Positions 22,279-33,585 of a stretch of 64,000 nt of DNA are shown piece after piece. The notes under the pieces were generated by a model, which was given only the letters and a program-made list of their open reading frames with translations, was not told the origin of the DNA and ran no database searches. Source of the DNA: Triatoma infestans (taxonomy: Eukaryota; Arthropoda; Insecta; Hemiptera; Reduviidae); the NCBI GenBank assembly GCA_011037195.1, contig JAAEAF010003586.1, positions 1-64,000 on the forward strand, in the 5' to 3' direction. The translations under genes and the position numbers were made by a program. Every line of letters starts with the position of its first letter. The stretch's first letter is position 1.

Positions 22279-23140
22279 TCTGGTGTGAAACACTCACACA
22301 ACTGTCAATTACAATTTTATAGTTTGTGTACCAAATTTGATGAAATTCGTCGAAAATTGTACAGTAAAAGCACACTTCCGGTTTACTAAATTTTCTTGAA
22401 ACTCGGAATTTTGGCCATCTATTTATTTCTAATTAATTTTCTTTGGATGATAGAATTGTATAGCACTTTAGAGAAAAACATATTCCTACCCTATCCCCCC
22501 CTAAAAGTGCCCTTAAATGAATTTTCCTAAAGAAATGTTTTCTTTTATAACTGTAGATCTTTGTATGTACAGTTTATATATGTTATTTCAAAAAAATCGT
22601 CGGAACCATTTTTGAGAAAATCACGAAAAAGTGGGAAAAAAATCATTTAGTAAAAAGTGGTAAAGTAAACGCACTTCCGGTTATACGATTTTTTTTTTTT
22701 AAACTTGGAATTTCAACAATATATTCAATTCTAATTAACATTAGTTAGATGACAGAATTGTCCTAATAAACTGAAATAGCACTTTAGATGAAAACCTAAC
22801 CCCACCCGTCCCCCCAAAATTGCCCTTAAATGAATTTTCCCAGAGAAATGTTTCAAACAAAAATTGTAGCTCTTTGTATGTATAGTTGATATATCATGTT
22901 TGAAGAAAATCGTCGGAACCATTTTTGAGAAAAACGCAAAAAAGTAAAAAAAAAAAAAAAAAAATATAGTAAAGTGGTACTTCCGGTTGAGGAATTTTGA
23001 CAGATAACGTACTGTCAGATCCCATGGTGATAACTAAACGGAATATCAAGTTTCAACTTTCTACGTGTTTTTCGTGTTTGAGCTATGCTGTTCACAGACA
23101 CACACAGACCATTTGGCTAAAAACTAAGAGAAAGTAAAAA
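22279..23140 (-). mobile_element. Family A copy lacking the inner part of both ends
   Basis: It begins TCTGGTGTGAAACACTCACACAACT after an A16 run but then skips the CTTTCTCTTACTCC segment. At the other end GGCTAAAAAC joins directly to TAAGAGAAAGTAAAAAA, dropping about 120 bp including the hairpin. The interior with two monomers is retained. Confidence 0.7.
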
Positions 23141-23998
23141 ATGAAAGATACTGTTTACCCGTTACTATCTTCATTGAAAGTAAGTGAGGTAAAGTACATC
23201 TGAAAAGTTAATAATATAAAAATAAAAAAAAGACTTACGTTATCTGAAGTATTTAATCATTTAAAATAAGAAATAAAAAGCTAGAAGGATTATTTATATC
23301 GCTGTTTAATTCAAAATTAGTTGTAATAATCATATAAATGTTTTTAAGTAACTCTGAATATAGCAATAATATAAATACATATCATTTTCATATCGAGACA
23401 TTTGATCAAGAATAGTAACTTAACTGGGGCTGCTTAACCTATTGCTGATTTTTTTTATAATTTTGTGTCAAAAGTATTGTGTATTAATGGAAAAGCTATT
23501 TGGAGTTAATTTGCTTCAAAATAATAGGCGGATTCATTGACCATCATACATCAAGAAATAGATAAATAAAAATTAACATAATTTATTAATCTAAATGGAC
23601 AAATAAGTAAAAACTTGGTTTTTACAAAATCTTCGAAAGGATTTTTAGTTGAAGTGTCTTTGTAATTTTGAAAGCGTTTATGTGGAGTAAACAGTTGAAA
23701 TGCTGCTCTAGATTAAACTGTTGATGAAGTGAGCTAGCGTGTTCTTATGGAGATCACTAGAATAAACAAAAGAAGCATTGGAGTAAGGGAATCTATCTAA
23801 TGACTAACTAGCACTATGTCTTGGCGAACTTTAGCCTCGCGTTTTGTCGAATATTCTCCAAATTAATAGAATCATCAATTTTATTCGAATTTGAGGAACT
23901 CTTACTAATACTTTGAAATCCTATGTATTCCAAATAAATTTTTTTTTTTAAGGAATGATCTGTAGATATAGGCGTGAACAAAATATGTCTCAAAAATT
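23141..23998. other. AT-rich region, no gene recognised
   Basis: It contains no convincing ORF, splice pair, RNA gene or repeat end. Confidence 0.35.
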
Positions 23999-24065
23999 TG
24001 GTGGTGTGAAACACTCACACGAATTTTCTCTTACTGCAGTTTACAGCATTTAAGTGAAAAATTTT
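23999..24065 (-). repeat. Terminal fragment of a family A element
   Basis: TGGTGTGAAACACTCACAC followed by a TTTCTCTTACTGCAGTT variant is present, and nothing of the interior remains. Confidence 0.5.
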
Positions 24066-24222
24066 TTCCATTTTTTTTTTTTTACTTTCTCTTACTCCTA
24101 GTAAGAGGAAGTATTGTAATCGTGTCAAATTTTCGAAATCCAGTTTTCACCGGAAATATCCGTTTTGAGGTCCGCTGAGTACAAAAAAGTGGTTATTAGC
24201 AAATGGTCTGTACGTGTGTGTA
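24066..24222 (+). repeat. Left copy of a long direct duplication flanking a LINE
   Basis: This is the first about 155 bp of a family A element together with its CCATTTTT flank. It shares with 25303-25462 the unusual variants TCCGCTGAGTAC and GTGGTTATT, which other copies in the window lack. The LINE at 24223-25302 lies exactly between the two. Confidence 0.6.
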
Positions 24223-25302
24223 ATTCTTTTTTTATTTTTTTTATTTTTTGAGGGTTCTGTACTGCGACCATTCTTTTGATCTATTGTACCCCCCCCTCTG
24301 GTGCCTAAGATGAGCTAGCTCATCTATAGCACCCTCTCCAGGTTTAGCTCTCTGAGGAATCTTAGGATCCTGGAAGGTTCTAGGGTAGGTATTTCTTCCT
24401 CCCCTATCTGGTAACAACCCAGACTGCTGAATCTTCTTTGAATGACGGCATCACAGTCCGTGAGGAGATGTATCGGAGTTTCCTCCGCCTCTCCACAGAA
24501 TCTGCATATGCCGTCACCTACTAGGCCAAGCTTTCTCAGGTGCCCCCTGAGTCTGCAATGCCCCGTAAGGAATCCCGTAAGAATACGGATCCTATTCTTG
24601 CTCAGACTGATGAAGGCTTTCGACCTTTTCTGGTTATAGCCACCCAGACAGACCTTGGCCTGCGTCACCCAATGTAGGGTAACCCTATTACTCCTGCCTA
24701 GGTCGTTAAGCTTGCCTAGGCATTCCCATACCATTTTAGAACTGATTGCATAAGAGCTCAGTGCTTTAATAGGATAGGATAACTATCTCCTGATTCCGAT
24801 ATCCTCGACCAAGGTTCAACTGAGTGCACCTTCCAGTAGCGTAAATCTTCCTCCTGGTAGATGCTAGGAAACCTACCCATGGGTTCTGAGTGTTTGGTTC
24901 TAGGCCCAAACACTCCTGCCCCGGTTCCTTCGAGGGTCTTAGACCCATCTGTATACCACTTAATGGCATGCTTGCTAATGCTGTCCAGGACGGATCCATT
25001 GCTCCACTCTCCTTTCGTACTTAGCTTCGTAGAAAAATTCTTAACGAAGCTATATTTCTTAGTCATACTATCTCTAGGAAAGCCCCAGGGGAGGGAGCCA
25101 ATAGAAGGAATCATTCGCCTCCCAAAACCTAGCCCACATCCCCCCATGCCGTCCCTAGAGATTCTGAGGAGGGCTCCCTTCGTCACTCGTTCCACCACTA
25201 GGAGGAGCGGTGTGAGATTGAGAATAACCTCAATCCCGGCTGTAGGACACGTCCTCATTGCTCCCGTCGTGCATAGGCACGCAAGGCGTTTGCAATGGTT
25301 TC
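24223..25302 (-). pseudogene. 5'-truncated LINE (I/R1/LOA-type): RT end, RNase H, C-terminal zinc knuckle
   Basis: Reading on the minus strand, the remnant begins in the region following the reverse transcriptase. It then shows an RNase H-type KWYTDGSKTLEGTGAGVFG segment (about 24895-24960) and, after frame breaks, VTLHWVTQAK with a CRFCGEAEETPIHLLTDC zinc-knuckle motif (about 24440-24500). The 3' end is T-rich on the plus strand (24226-24250). Its tail resembles those of the LINEs at 41816 and 50222 (ACAATAGA..GGTCGCAG). Several frame changes make it inactive. Confidence 0.75.
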
Positions 25303-25462
25303 TCCATTTTTTTTTTTTTTTACTTTCTCTTACTCCTAGTAAGAGGAAGTATTGTGATAGTGTCAAATTTTCGATAACCAGTTTTCACCGGAAGTATCCG
25401 TTTTGAGGTCCGCTGAGTACAAAGAAGTGGTTATTGTGCAAATGGTCTTTGCGTGTGTGTAT
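25303..25462 (+). repeat. Right copy of the long direct duplication
   Basis: It corresponds to 24066-24222 with a handful of differences. The family A element continues without interruption to its normal end, so this is the native copy. Confidence 0.6.
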
Positions 25463-26348
25463 ACGTGTGTATATATGTGAACAGCATAGCTCAAAAACGT
25501 GAAACCCTAGAAACTTGAAACTTGATATTCCATTTAGGTATCACCATGGGATCTGACAATACATTATCTGTCAAAATTTTGTCAACCGGAAGTACCACTT
25601 TAATAGTTGGTTTCTTTACTTTTTTGCGTTTTTCTCAAAAATGGCTCCGACGATTTTTTTCAAATTTGTTATATCAACTACACATACAAAGAGTTTACAA
25701 CTTTTATTTGAAACATTTCTCTGGGAAAATTCATTTAAGGGCAGTTATGGGGGAGGGGTGGGGTTAGGTTTTCATCTAAAGTGCTAATTTCAGTTGATTA
25801 GACAATTCTCTCATCTAAATAATGTTAATTAGAATCCCATATGTTGTTGAAATTCCGAGTTTCAAAAAAAAAATCGGATAACCGGAAGTGTGTTTACTTT
25901 ACCACTTTTTACTTACTAAATGATTTTTTTTTTTTTCACTTTTTCGCGATTTACTCAAATGTGGCTTCGACGATTTTCTTAAAACTTCGTATATAAACTA
26001 AACATACAAATATCTACAACTTTTATTTAAAACATTTCTCTGGGAAAATTCATTTAAGGGCACTTTTAGGGGAGGGGTGGGGTTATGATTTTCTCTAAAG
26101 TGCTATCATAGTTGATAATACAATTCTATCATCCAAACAAGATTAATTGAGAAATAAGTAGACGGCCAAAATTGCCGAGTTTCAAAGAAAATATAGTAAA
26201 CCGGAAGTGCGCTTTTACTGGGCAGTTTTTTTTTTCCACTTTTCGACGAATTTCATTAAATTTTGGTTCACAAAAAATATAAAAATTTGTCAATTATAAT
26301 TTAAAAAACTGGAGTAAGAGAAACTTGTATGAGTGTTACACACCAGAT
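25322..26348 (+). mobile_element. Family A copy, full length
   Basis: Entry hairpin CTCTTACTCCTAGTAAGAG is intact at 25327-25345. Both monomers are present with G-rich boxes at about 25749-25767 and 26069-26087. The end is GTATGAGTGTTACACACCAGA. Long T tracts lie on both sides. Confidence 0.8.
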
Positions 26349-27046
26349 TTTTTTTTTCTTTTTTCATCGTATACTTCCTTCACACATAAATGCCTATTAT
26401 TGTGAAACATTTTCCCGGAAAAATTTATTTTTGGCGGGGTTCTGGAGGTAGGGGGAACAGTAGCGTTATGCTTCCTCCTTTAAAGTACCACTTCAGTATT
26501 AATATATGATTTTTACCATCTACATCATATTAATATATATTTAGAAGCATTGATAGAATTCTAAATTTCTAACGAAATCGGATAACCGGAAGTTGTGCGA
26601 CCAATTAAAAGGTTTTTTGAGTTTTTTGGGGGAATTTTCTCGAAAACGTCTGTGACGATTTCCTTTCAATTTGTTATGGTAACTTTACAGATAAAAACAT
26701 ATTACTTTTATTTGAAATATTTAAAAAATAAATAAATAAATAAAATATTATGGATACGTACGGGAATTTGTATGTGCTAAGATTAGTAGGTTGGTTATTT
26801 TACCCCACCAAACATATTTATGTATTTGTTTATACAAATATATAAAATTTGCCATTTTATATCGTAATTTGTTACAGAATGCCATGTGAATGTTTCACGC
26901 CAGATTTTATTTCTTTATCTTCTTCCGTTAGTAAGAGGAAGTATTGCGATCGTGTCAGATTATCGAAATGTGAATTTCCACCGGAAGTACATATTAGGGG
27001 TCCCCTGAATACGAAAAAAACACCTTTCTCCTGAACAACACCAGTT
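26349..27046 (+). mobile_element. Family B (older relative of family A) copy and adjoining start
   Basis: The order of blocks matches family A, but the sequence is different: TTTGGCGGGGTTCTGGAGGT, AACAGTAGCGTTATGC, AAGTACCACTTCAGT and AACCGGAAGTTGTGCG. It ends GTGAATGTTTCACGCCAGA at about 26906. A further start (TTAGTAAGAGGAAGTATTGCG) follows and is split at 27046 by a minus-strand family A element. Confidence 0.5.
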
Positions 27047-28010
27047 CTCAAAATTATAATTGACAAAATTTTTATAGTTTTTGTGTACCAAAATTTAATG
27101 AAATTCGACGAAAAGTGGAAAAAACTGCCCAGTAAAAGCGCACTTCCGGTTTACTATATTTTCTTGAAACTCGGGATTTTAGGCCATCTATTTATTTCTA
27201 ATTAATGATTTTTACTTTTTTGGATGATAGAATTGTATAATCAACTATGATAACAGTTTAGAGAAAAACATAACCCCATTCCTCCACTAAAAGTGCCCTT
27301 AAATGAATTTTCCCAGAGAAATGTTTTAAATAAAAGTTGTAGATCTTTGTATGTGTAGTTTATGTATGATGTTTCAAGAAAATCGTCGGGTGACATTTCT
27401 GAGAAAATTGCGAATAAGTGAAAAAAAAAAAATCATATAGTAAAGTGGTAAAGTAATCACATTTCCGGTTATCCGATTTTTTTAAAACTTGGAATTTCAA
27501 CAACATATTTAATTCTAATTAACGTTAGTTAGATAACAGAATTGTGTAATAAACCGAAATAACACTTTAGATGAAAACCTAACCCCACCCCTCCCCCAGA
27601 AGTGCCCTTAAATGAATTTTCCCAGAGAAATGTTTCATATAAAAGTTGTAGCTCTTTGTATGTCTAGTTCATATACCAAGTTTAAAGAAAATCGTCGGAG
27701 CCATTTTTTGAGAAAAATGCAAAAAAGTAATAAAACTACGTAGTAAAGTGATACTTCCGGTTGAGGAATTTTGACAGATAATGTACTGACAGATCCCATG
27801 GTGATACCTAAACGGAATACCAAATTTCAACTTTCTACAGTTTTTAGTTTTTGAGCTATGCTGTTCACGTACACACACTCACAGATCATATTCTACTAAA
27901 AACCACTTTTTTGGAACTTCAAAACGTATATTTCCGGTGAAAACTCGATATAGAAAATTTGACACGATTACAATACTTCCTCTTTCTAGGCAGTAAGAGA
28001 AAGTATAAAA
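27047..28010 (-). mobile_element. Family A copy inserted in a family B copy
   Basis: It starts at AACACCAGTTCTCAAAATTATAAT, so the outer about 35 bp are missing. It ends TCTAGGCAGTAAGAGAAAGTATAAAA. The flanks (GGTCCCCTGAATACG before, AAGTCACAGGAAGTTC after) are consecutive segments of a plus-strand family B copy. Confidence 0.7.
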
Positions 28011-28457
28011 TGGAAAGTCACAGGAAGTTCTAAATTGATATTCCATTTTAGTCACTTTCTCGTATCAGACACGCAGATTTTGGGCAAAATCCATCAACCG
28101 GAAGTTCGACTTTACTGAATAATTTTTATGTTTTTGTTTTTTAGTTTTTCGTGATTTTTTTTTCGCTAACAGCTTCAATGATTTTTTTTTTTTAAACTTC
28201 AGACAATATTTTTAAAATTCGTTGAACAATTCGCTTGAAAATTGCAACCTTTCTAAAATGTGTTTCATTACACATTATTTCATTACACACACATACACAC
28301 ACACACACACACACACTCATCTATCACTTTCTAAAAACTAGTTTTGCCTCTTCAAATATCCTCAAATATTTACGCGTATTTCGTTGAAAATTCAATTTAA
28401 AAAAAATTTGACATATATTGCAATCCTTTCTGTTTACAGCTGTAAGAGAAAGTAAAA
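28011..28457. mobile_element. Rearranged family A/B remnant
   Basis: 28011-28250 continues the plus-strand family B copy (ATCCATCAACCGGAAGTTCGAC). From about 28290 to 28457 the sequence is minus-strand family, ending CAGCTGTAAGAGAAAGTAAAAA. A (CA)n run sits between them at about 28287-28318. Confidence 0.5.
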
Positions 28458-28825
28458 ATTAGTATAAATAACATCATAAAAAAAAAAAAATAAATAAATA
28501 AAAGAAATATATATTACAAAAGCAGTTATCCATTGTAATTTGACATACTTTCTTCAGCGCACATACACCGCTCTGGTAACAGTGATGTGGGACTGTTATG
28601 ATCTTAGTTATACTGCCAACAAAAACCAAATGACCTCCACCACATCATCTAATATCTCATAAAAGATTGAAGTTTTAGTAATAACGTATGCCTTTCAAAT
28701 CACTACTAAACTTGAAATACATTTCGTATCATGCTGTTAATTATTTTTTTTTCTTTACTTTCTCTTACCGCTGCGATCTTTTTCGAACCAGAGATTTTAC
28801 AGGAAATACAAACTAGAAAAAAATG
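28458..28825. other. Spacer without recognised gene
   Basis: It is AT-rich. A partial family start (ACTTTCTCTTACCGCTG) lies at about 28757. Nothing else is recognised. Confidence 0.35.
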
Positions 28826-28941
28826 GTTTTTACTTCCTCTTACTCCTAATAAGAGGAAGTATTGTAATCGTGTCAAATTTCGCGATATCGAGTTTTCACC
28901 GGAAATATCCGTTTTGAGGTCCTCCCCTGAATAAAAAAAAA
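28826..28941 (+). mobile_element. Resident family A copy, left part (split)
   Basis: Starts TTACTTCCTCTTACTCCTAATAAGAGGAAG and runs to the A tract in GTCCTCCCCTGAATAAAAAAAAA. It continues at 29919 on the far side of an inserted element. Confidence 0.65.
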
Positions 28942-29918
28942 TCTGGTGCGAAACACTCACACAACTTTCTCTTACTCCTGTTCTCAAAATTATAATTGAC
29001 AAAGGTTATGGTTTGTGTACCAAATACAACGAAATTCGTCGAAAACTGTTCAGTAAAAGCGCACTTCCGGTTTACTAATTTTCTTAGAACTTGGAATTTT
29101 GGTCATCTATTTATTTATAATTATTTTTCTTTGGATGATAGAATTGTATAATCAACTATGATAGCACTTTAGAGGAAGCTGTAACCCCTCCCCTCCTCTA
29201 AAAGTGCCCTTAAATGAATTTTTCTAGAGAAATGTTTTAAAAAAAAGGTGTAGATCTTTGTATGTTTAGTTAATATGTGTAGTTTCAAGAAAATCATCAG
29301 AGCCATTTTTGAGAAAATCGCGAAAAAGTGAAAAAAAATCATTTACTAAAGTGTTAAAACAAACGCACTTCCGGTTATCCAATTTTTTTCAAACTCGGAA
29401 TTTGAACAACATAATTAATTCTAATTAACATTATTTAGCTGACAGAATTGTCTAATAAACTGAAATTGCAGTTAAGATGAAAACCTAACCCCTCCCCTCC
29501 CCCAGAAGTGACCTTATTTGAATTTTCCCAGAGAAATGTTTCAAATAAAAGTTGTAGCTGTTAGTATGTGTAGTTGATATATCAAGTTTAAAGAAAATCG
29601 TTGGAGCCATTTTTGAGAAAATCGCAAAAACGTAAATAAAACAACTAGTAACTAGTACTTCCGGTTAAGGAATTTTGACAGATGAACTACTGTCGGATCC
29701 CATGGTGATAACTAAACGGAATATCAAGTGTTAACTTTCTACGATTTTTCGTTTTTAAGCTATGCTGTTTATATACATACACACACACAGACAGACCATT
29801 TGCTAAAAACCACTTTTTTGGACCTCAAAACGGATATTTCCGGTGAAAACTCAAATATCGAAAATTTGACACGATTACAATACTTCCTCTTACTAGGAGT
29901 AAGAGAAAGTAAAAAAAA
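28942..29918 (-). mobile_element. Family A copy, full length, inserted in another family A copy
   Basis: It has clean ends: TCTGGTGCGAAACACTCACAC at 28942 and ACTAGGAGTAAGAGAAAGT followed by an A tract at about 29892-29918. All interior blocks are present. It lies within the A tract that in other copies reads CCAAAAAAGTGGTTTTT. Confidence 0.8.
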
Positions 29919-29938
29919 TGGTTTTTTACCAAATGGTC

Positions 29939-29976
<38 letters not shown>

Positions 29977-30420
29977 AACAGCATAGCTCAAAAACGAAAA
30001 AATCGTAAAAAGTTCAAACTTGATATTCGATTTAAGAATCACCATGGGATCCGGATAATAGGTTATCTGTCGAAATTCCTCAACCGGAAGTACTACGTTT
30101 TTCTCAAAAATGGTTCCAACGATTTTTTTTAAAACTTCGTTATATCAACTATACATACAAATATCTACAATATTTATTATTTGTAACATTTCTCTGGGAA
30201 AATGCATTTAAGGGCACTTTTGAGGGGAGGGGTAGGGTTAGGTTGCCCATAAAGTGCTATTTTAGTTTATTATACAATTCTATCCATCTAAATAATATTA
30301 ATTAGTATTAAATATATTGTTGAAATTCCGAGTTTGAAGAAAATCCAGATGACCGGAAGTTTGTTTTTACTAAGCAGTTTTTTCAGTTTTCTGTGTTATG
30401 ATTTCCTCTAAATTTACTAA
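29919..30420 (+). mobile_element. Resident family A copy, right part (split, 3'-truncated)
   Basis: It resumes with GGTTTTTTACCAAATGGTCTGTG, has a (GT)n and GTAT run at 29937-29968 and one complete monomer, then loses similarity after the second CCGGAAGT site (about 30352). Confidence 0.65.
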
Positions 30421-30816
30421 TACAATTGATTTTAAGAGTGGTTTTAGGCTTTGTCCATTACGTTTAAATAAAAAAAATTCTCAAGCTTTTTTATGGCTTC
30501 AATAGAGGGCATTATACAACAAGTTCGCTCAAATATACAAGTATAATCACTACCACATTTTTTTATGGCCAGCCAAACTAACTACGTATATAAACGTTGC
30601 AGTTTTAAAAGAAAGTTTAATTATATTTTTATTTATTGGAGTAAGGAGAAATATTTTTAATTTAATTAAATAATCATTAAGTTTCAAACATCCAAAACTA
30701 CTTGAACTTCCTGGACTTAATATTGGGGAGACGCACATTATATATTACTGGATTTAGGGCCTGGTATAGAATGTAAGTTAAAAGTTGTAAGTTAGAATTA
30801 CGGATCACATGACAGC
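30421..30816. other. AT-rich spacer, no gene recognised
   Basis: No convincing ORF, RNA gene or repeat end is visible between the family A remnant and the LTR-like fragment. Confidence 0.35.
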
Positions 30817-31055
30817 CCTATTATAATGGGATTCGAATCATTTAAGATTCATAGGATCCGAAGAACGAAGAAGCAGACATTAAATGAATCAAAAGTTAGT
30901 TACTCCCCTCCCCAAATCACCATCTAGGCCAGACTAGGAAGTGGAGAGTTCGATTCATATAAATAGAGCGAAAGCACGAAGAGTTCAGGACAGTTTTTTT
31001 ACGACAGTTATACGACAACAGTACAACCAGTCAGCAAACCTATATCTACTTAGAA
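30817..31055 (-). mobile_element. LTR fragment interrupted by a LINE
   Basis: It begins TATAATGGGATTCGAATCATTTAAG and contains GATTCATATAAATAGAGCG, a TATA-box region shared with the solo LTRs at 46149 and 58716 (seen there on the opposite strand). LTR similarity stops near 31050 where LINE sequence begins. It resumes near 32550 with CAACCAGTCTGTCTCTTTATA. Strand follows the orientation used for those solo LTRs, in which the TATA box reads on the minus strand; here it reads on the plus strand. Confidence 0.55.
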
Positions 31056-32545
31056 CGTTTAGTACAGTCCCACTTATCCAACTACCTTGAACAGAATCAC
31101 CTGCTTAACCCATTTCAATCTGGCTTCCGCCCCGGGTACTCGACTCAATCAACTCTCCTAAAAATCACCCATGACTTACAAATCGCCATAGACAACCAAC
31201 AACTCACTATTCTAGTTCTCTTAGACTTCTCCAAAGCATTTGATACTGTTTGACCACCAAATTCTTCTCACTAAACTCCAGTCCCTCTCTCTGTCCAATA
31301 GCGCCATCCGTTGGTTCCAATTCTTTCTATCAAACCGATCCCAGTATGTAGTTATCTCAGGTAGCGAACCTTCTAATCCCCTTCCTCTTTCCCGTGGCGT
31401 GCCCCAGGGCTCCTCTTTATCCCCAACCCTCTTTTCTGTATATATCAATGATCTGCCTTTATCCATTGTCCATTCCAGCTGCCACCTTTATGCCGGTGAC
31501 TCCCAGATTTGCCTGTCCTTTTAGCCTTCTGATCTTCAAGATGCAATAAACAAGCTGCAGGATGATCTTAACAACATTAATTCGTGGGCAGTAGCTAACA
31601 TGCTTTCCCTTAACCCAGATAAATCCAAAGCCATTGTCATTGGTTCCCAATTCCTCATAAACTCCACTGCTCCCTTCCCCAACCTTTTCCTCACCAACAT
31701 CCCGATAAAATATTGTACTTCTGTAAAAAACCTCGGAATCATCTTCGACCAAAACCTCTCCTGGAAAAATCACATCTCCCAAATTAACCGCCAATCCATA
31801 TTTATCCTCAGACAGTTCAATATTTCCCGCCATCTCTCCCAGCGAAGACCCGTCAACTCCTTGTGACCTCCCTTATATTTTCCCCCATTTTGACTAGGGT
31901 TGTTTAGTGTACGGGGGACTCTCTGGAGATCTCGAGGCCAAACTTAAACGTCTCATGAACTGTTTTATTCGTTTTATCCTCGGAATCCCCAGAGACTTCC
32001 GCATATCGCACTTCTACCACGAGTTGAACTGGCTCTTCCCTATCTATCGTCGCCAGTACTTCTTGGGCTCTTTTCTCTTTCAAGTCATCCAGTTTCAAAG
32101 ACCCTCATATATCTTCAAACGTCTGAAATTTAAATCGTCTGTCCACTCCCGTAACACTCGCTCCCGTCCTTCCGATCTTTATACTCCCTCCCACCAAACA
32201 TCCGCTTTTGAAAAATCCTTTGTAATCCGTGCCACCTATCTATGGAACTCCTTACCTTTGTCTATCCATCGTGCCTCCATTACTGATACCTTCAAGTCCC
32301 GTCTTATTCACCACCTCTTATCCTTATAAGTCTCTCCGAACCCCTAGAAGTTTCCTGCCTCTTTCCTATCATACTGACTAAATAATTTTCAATAATTATT
32401 ATTATCAATAATTGCAAGCGATATGTACATAATTGTCAAGGCCAGACACACTAGGCCACTTGTATTTTGTATTATTGTTCCTAAGGGACTTATGTCCCGG
32501 AACAGGAATAAAATTTTATCATTACTTTCATTATTTACTATCTTC
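31056..32545 (+). pseudogene. LINE reverse transcriptase remnant (CR1/Jockey-like)
   Basis: Reverse transcriptase blocks appear in order: NPFQSGFRPGYSTQSTLL, LLDFSKAFDT (about 31220), RGVPQGSSLSPTLFSVYIND (about 31395-31455), and LYAGDSQICL at about 31488, where the usual YADD is YAGD. Thumb and connection regions follow (SLNPDKSKAIVIG, NLGIIFDQNLSWKNHI) and a C-terminal tail to the stop near 32329. A frameshift follows KAFDTV at about 31250, and further breaks occur near 31520 and 31863. An ATT-repeat lies at 32395-32415. There is no endonuclease domain, so it is 5'-truncated. Confidence 0.75.
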
Positions 32546-33280
32546 TTATTATACAACCAGTCTGTCTCTTTATATTTCCCTCAAAGTACAATATTGTATC
32601 GGGATGTTGTTGAGGAAAATGGTGGGGAAGGGAGCAGTGGAGTTTATGAGGAATATGGCTTTGGATTTATTTGGGTTAAAAGAAAGCATGTTAGTTGCTG
32701 CCCACGAATTAATGTTGTTAAGATCATCCTGCAGCTTGTTTATTGCACATTAAATAAATCAAATTTAGTTACACCCCACCTACGCCAGGAGTAGGAAGGG
32801 ACAGTCGACGTTCTTATAACTAGAGCGAGAGCAGGACAGTTTTTTTTTTTTTATACAGTTTACGACTAGTTAACAACCAGTCAGCAACCTTCTACTACAT
32901 TACCATCACTCAACCAGTCTGTCTCTCTCTCTATATATAACTCTCTCGCTACCTAACTTCTATTTTACTGTAAAGCCCTTGCAGTTTGTGTGTTCTATTC
33001 ATTATATAGTGTTCAGCATATCATCTTGTTTATTTATCTAAAATCCATGCTCACTAATTCTCTGTCCTTTTGACATCCATTATATTAAACTGGTCGTAAA
33101 CTCTCCTGAACTGTACTGCTGACGCCTCTATTTATATGAATTGAACTGTGCTTTCTTAGTCTGGCCTAGGTGAAGACTAATTAAATTTTATTCATTTAAT
33201 GTATGCATGTCCGCTCTTCGAATCCTATGAATCTTTAATGATTCGGATTCCAATTACATGCTGCTAAAGTTCTAATTTTG
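32546..33280. mobile_element. Rearranged LTR fragments with an antisense RT piece
   Basis: The LTR block CAACCAGTCTGTCTC occurs twice (about 32558 and 32918). Between them 32583-32750 is the reverse complement of the LINE segment at about 31540-31720. The part at 32746-33088 ends ACATCCATTATA like an LTR terminus. 33089-33280 is an LTR end in the opposite orientation, finishing GATTCGGATTCCAATTACA. Confidence 0.6.
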
Positions 33281-33585
33281 TAAAAATAAATCATTTGACT
33301 GGAAATGAGTCTTTACTGAAGGTTTTTCCCCCTCCCCCGAGTTTTGCGATGATCTAAATAAATACAGCCAGCTAGGTTCTTCCTAAACATTGTATACTAA
33401 TTAACTGAACATGGCTAGATCTATTACGTTTATTTGAAACTTTTTTCCGAAAGTTCTTTGGGGGGGGGGGCTAGGAAGACATGCTCCCTCCCCCCCTTAA
33501 AGTGACGATTTATTTAGTTCTCTCAAAATATACACTCACCGGTAAAAAATTCTGGCCAACTGAAAAATTTTGTTATTTCTATATA

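Noticed and set aside
24861..25406. 181-codon plus-strand ORF opposite the LINE
   Set aside because: It is antisense to clear LINE coding sequence with an RNase H motif and runs into a family A element. It is a shadow frame.
28287..28318. (CA)n runs and other direct repeats as a CRISPR array
   Set aside because: They are simple microsatellites, and no spaced repeat array exists anywhere in this eukaryotic window.
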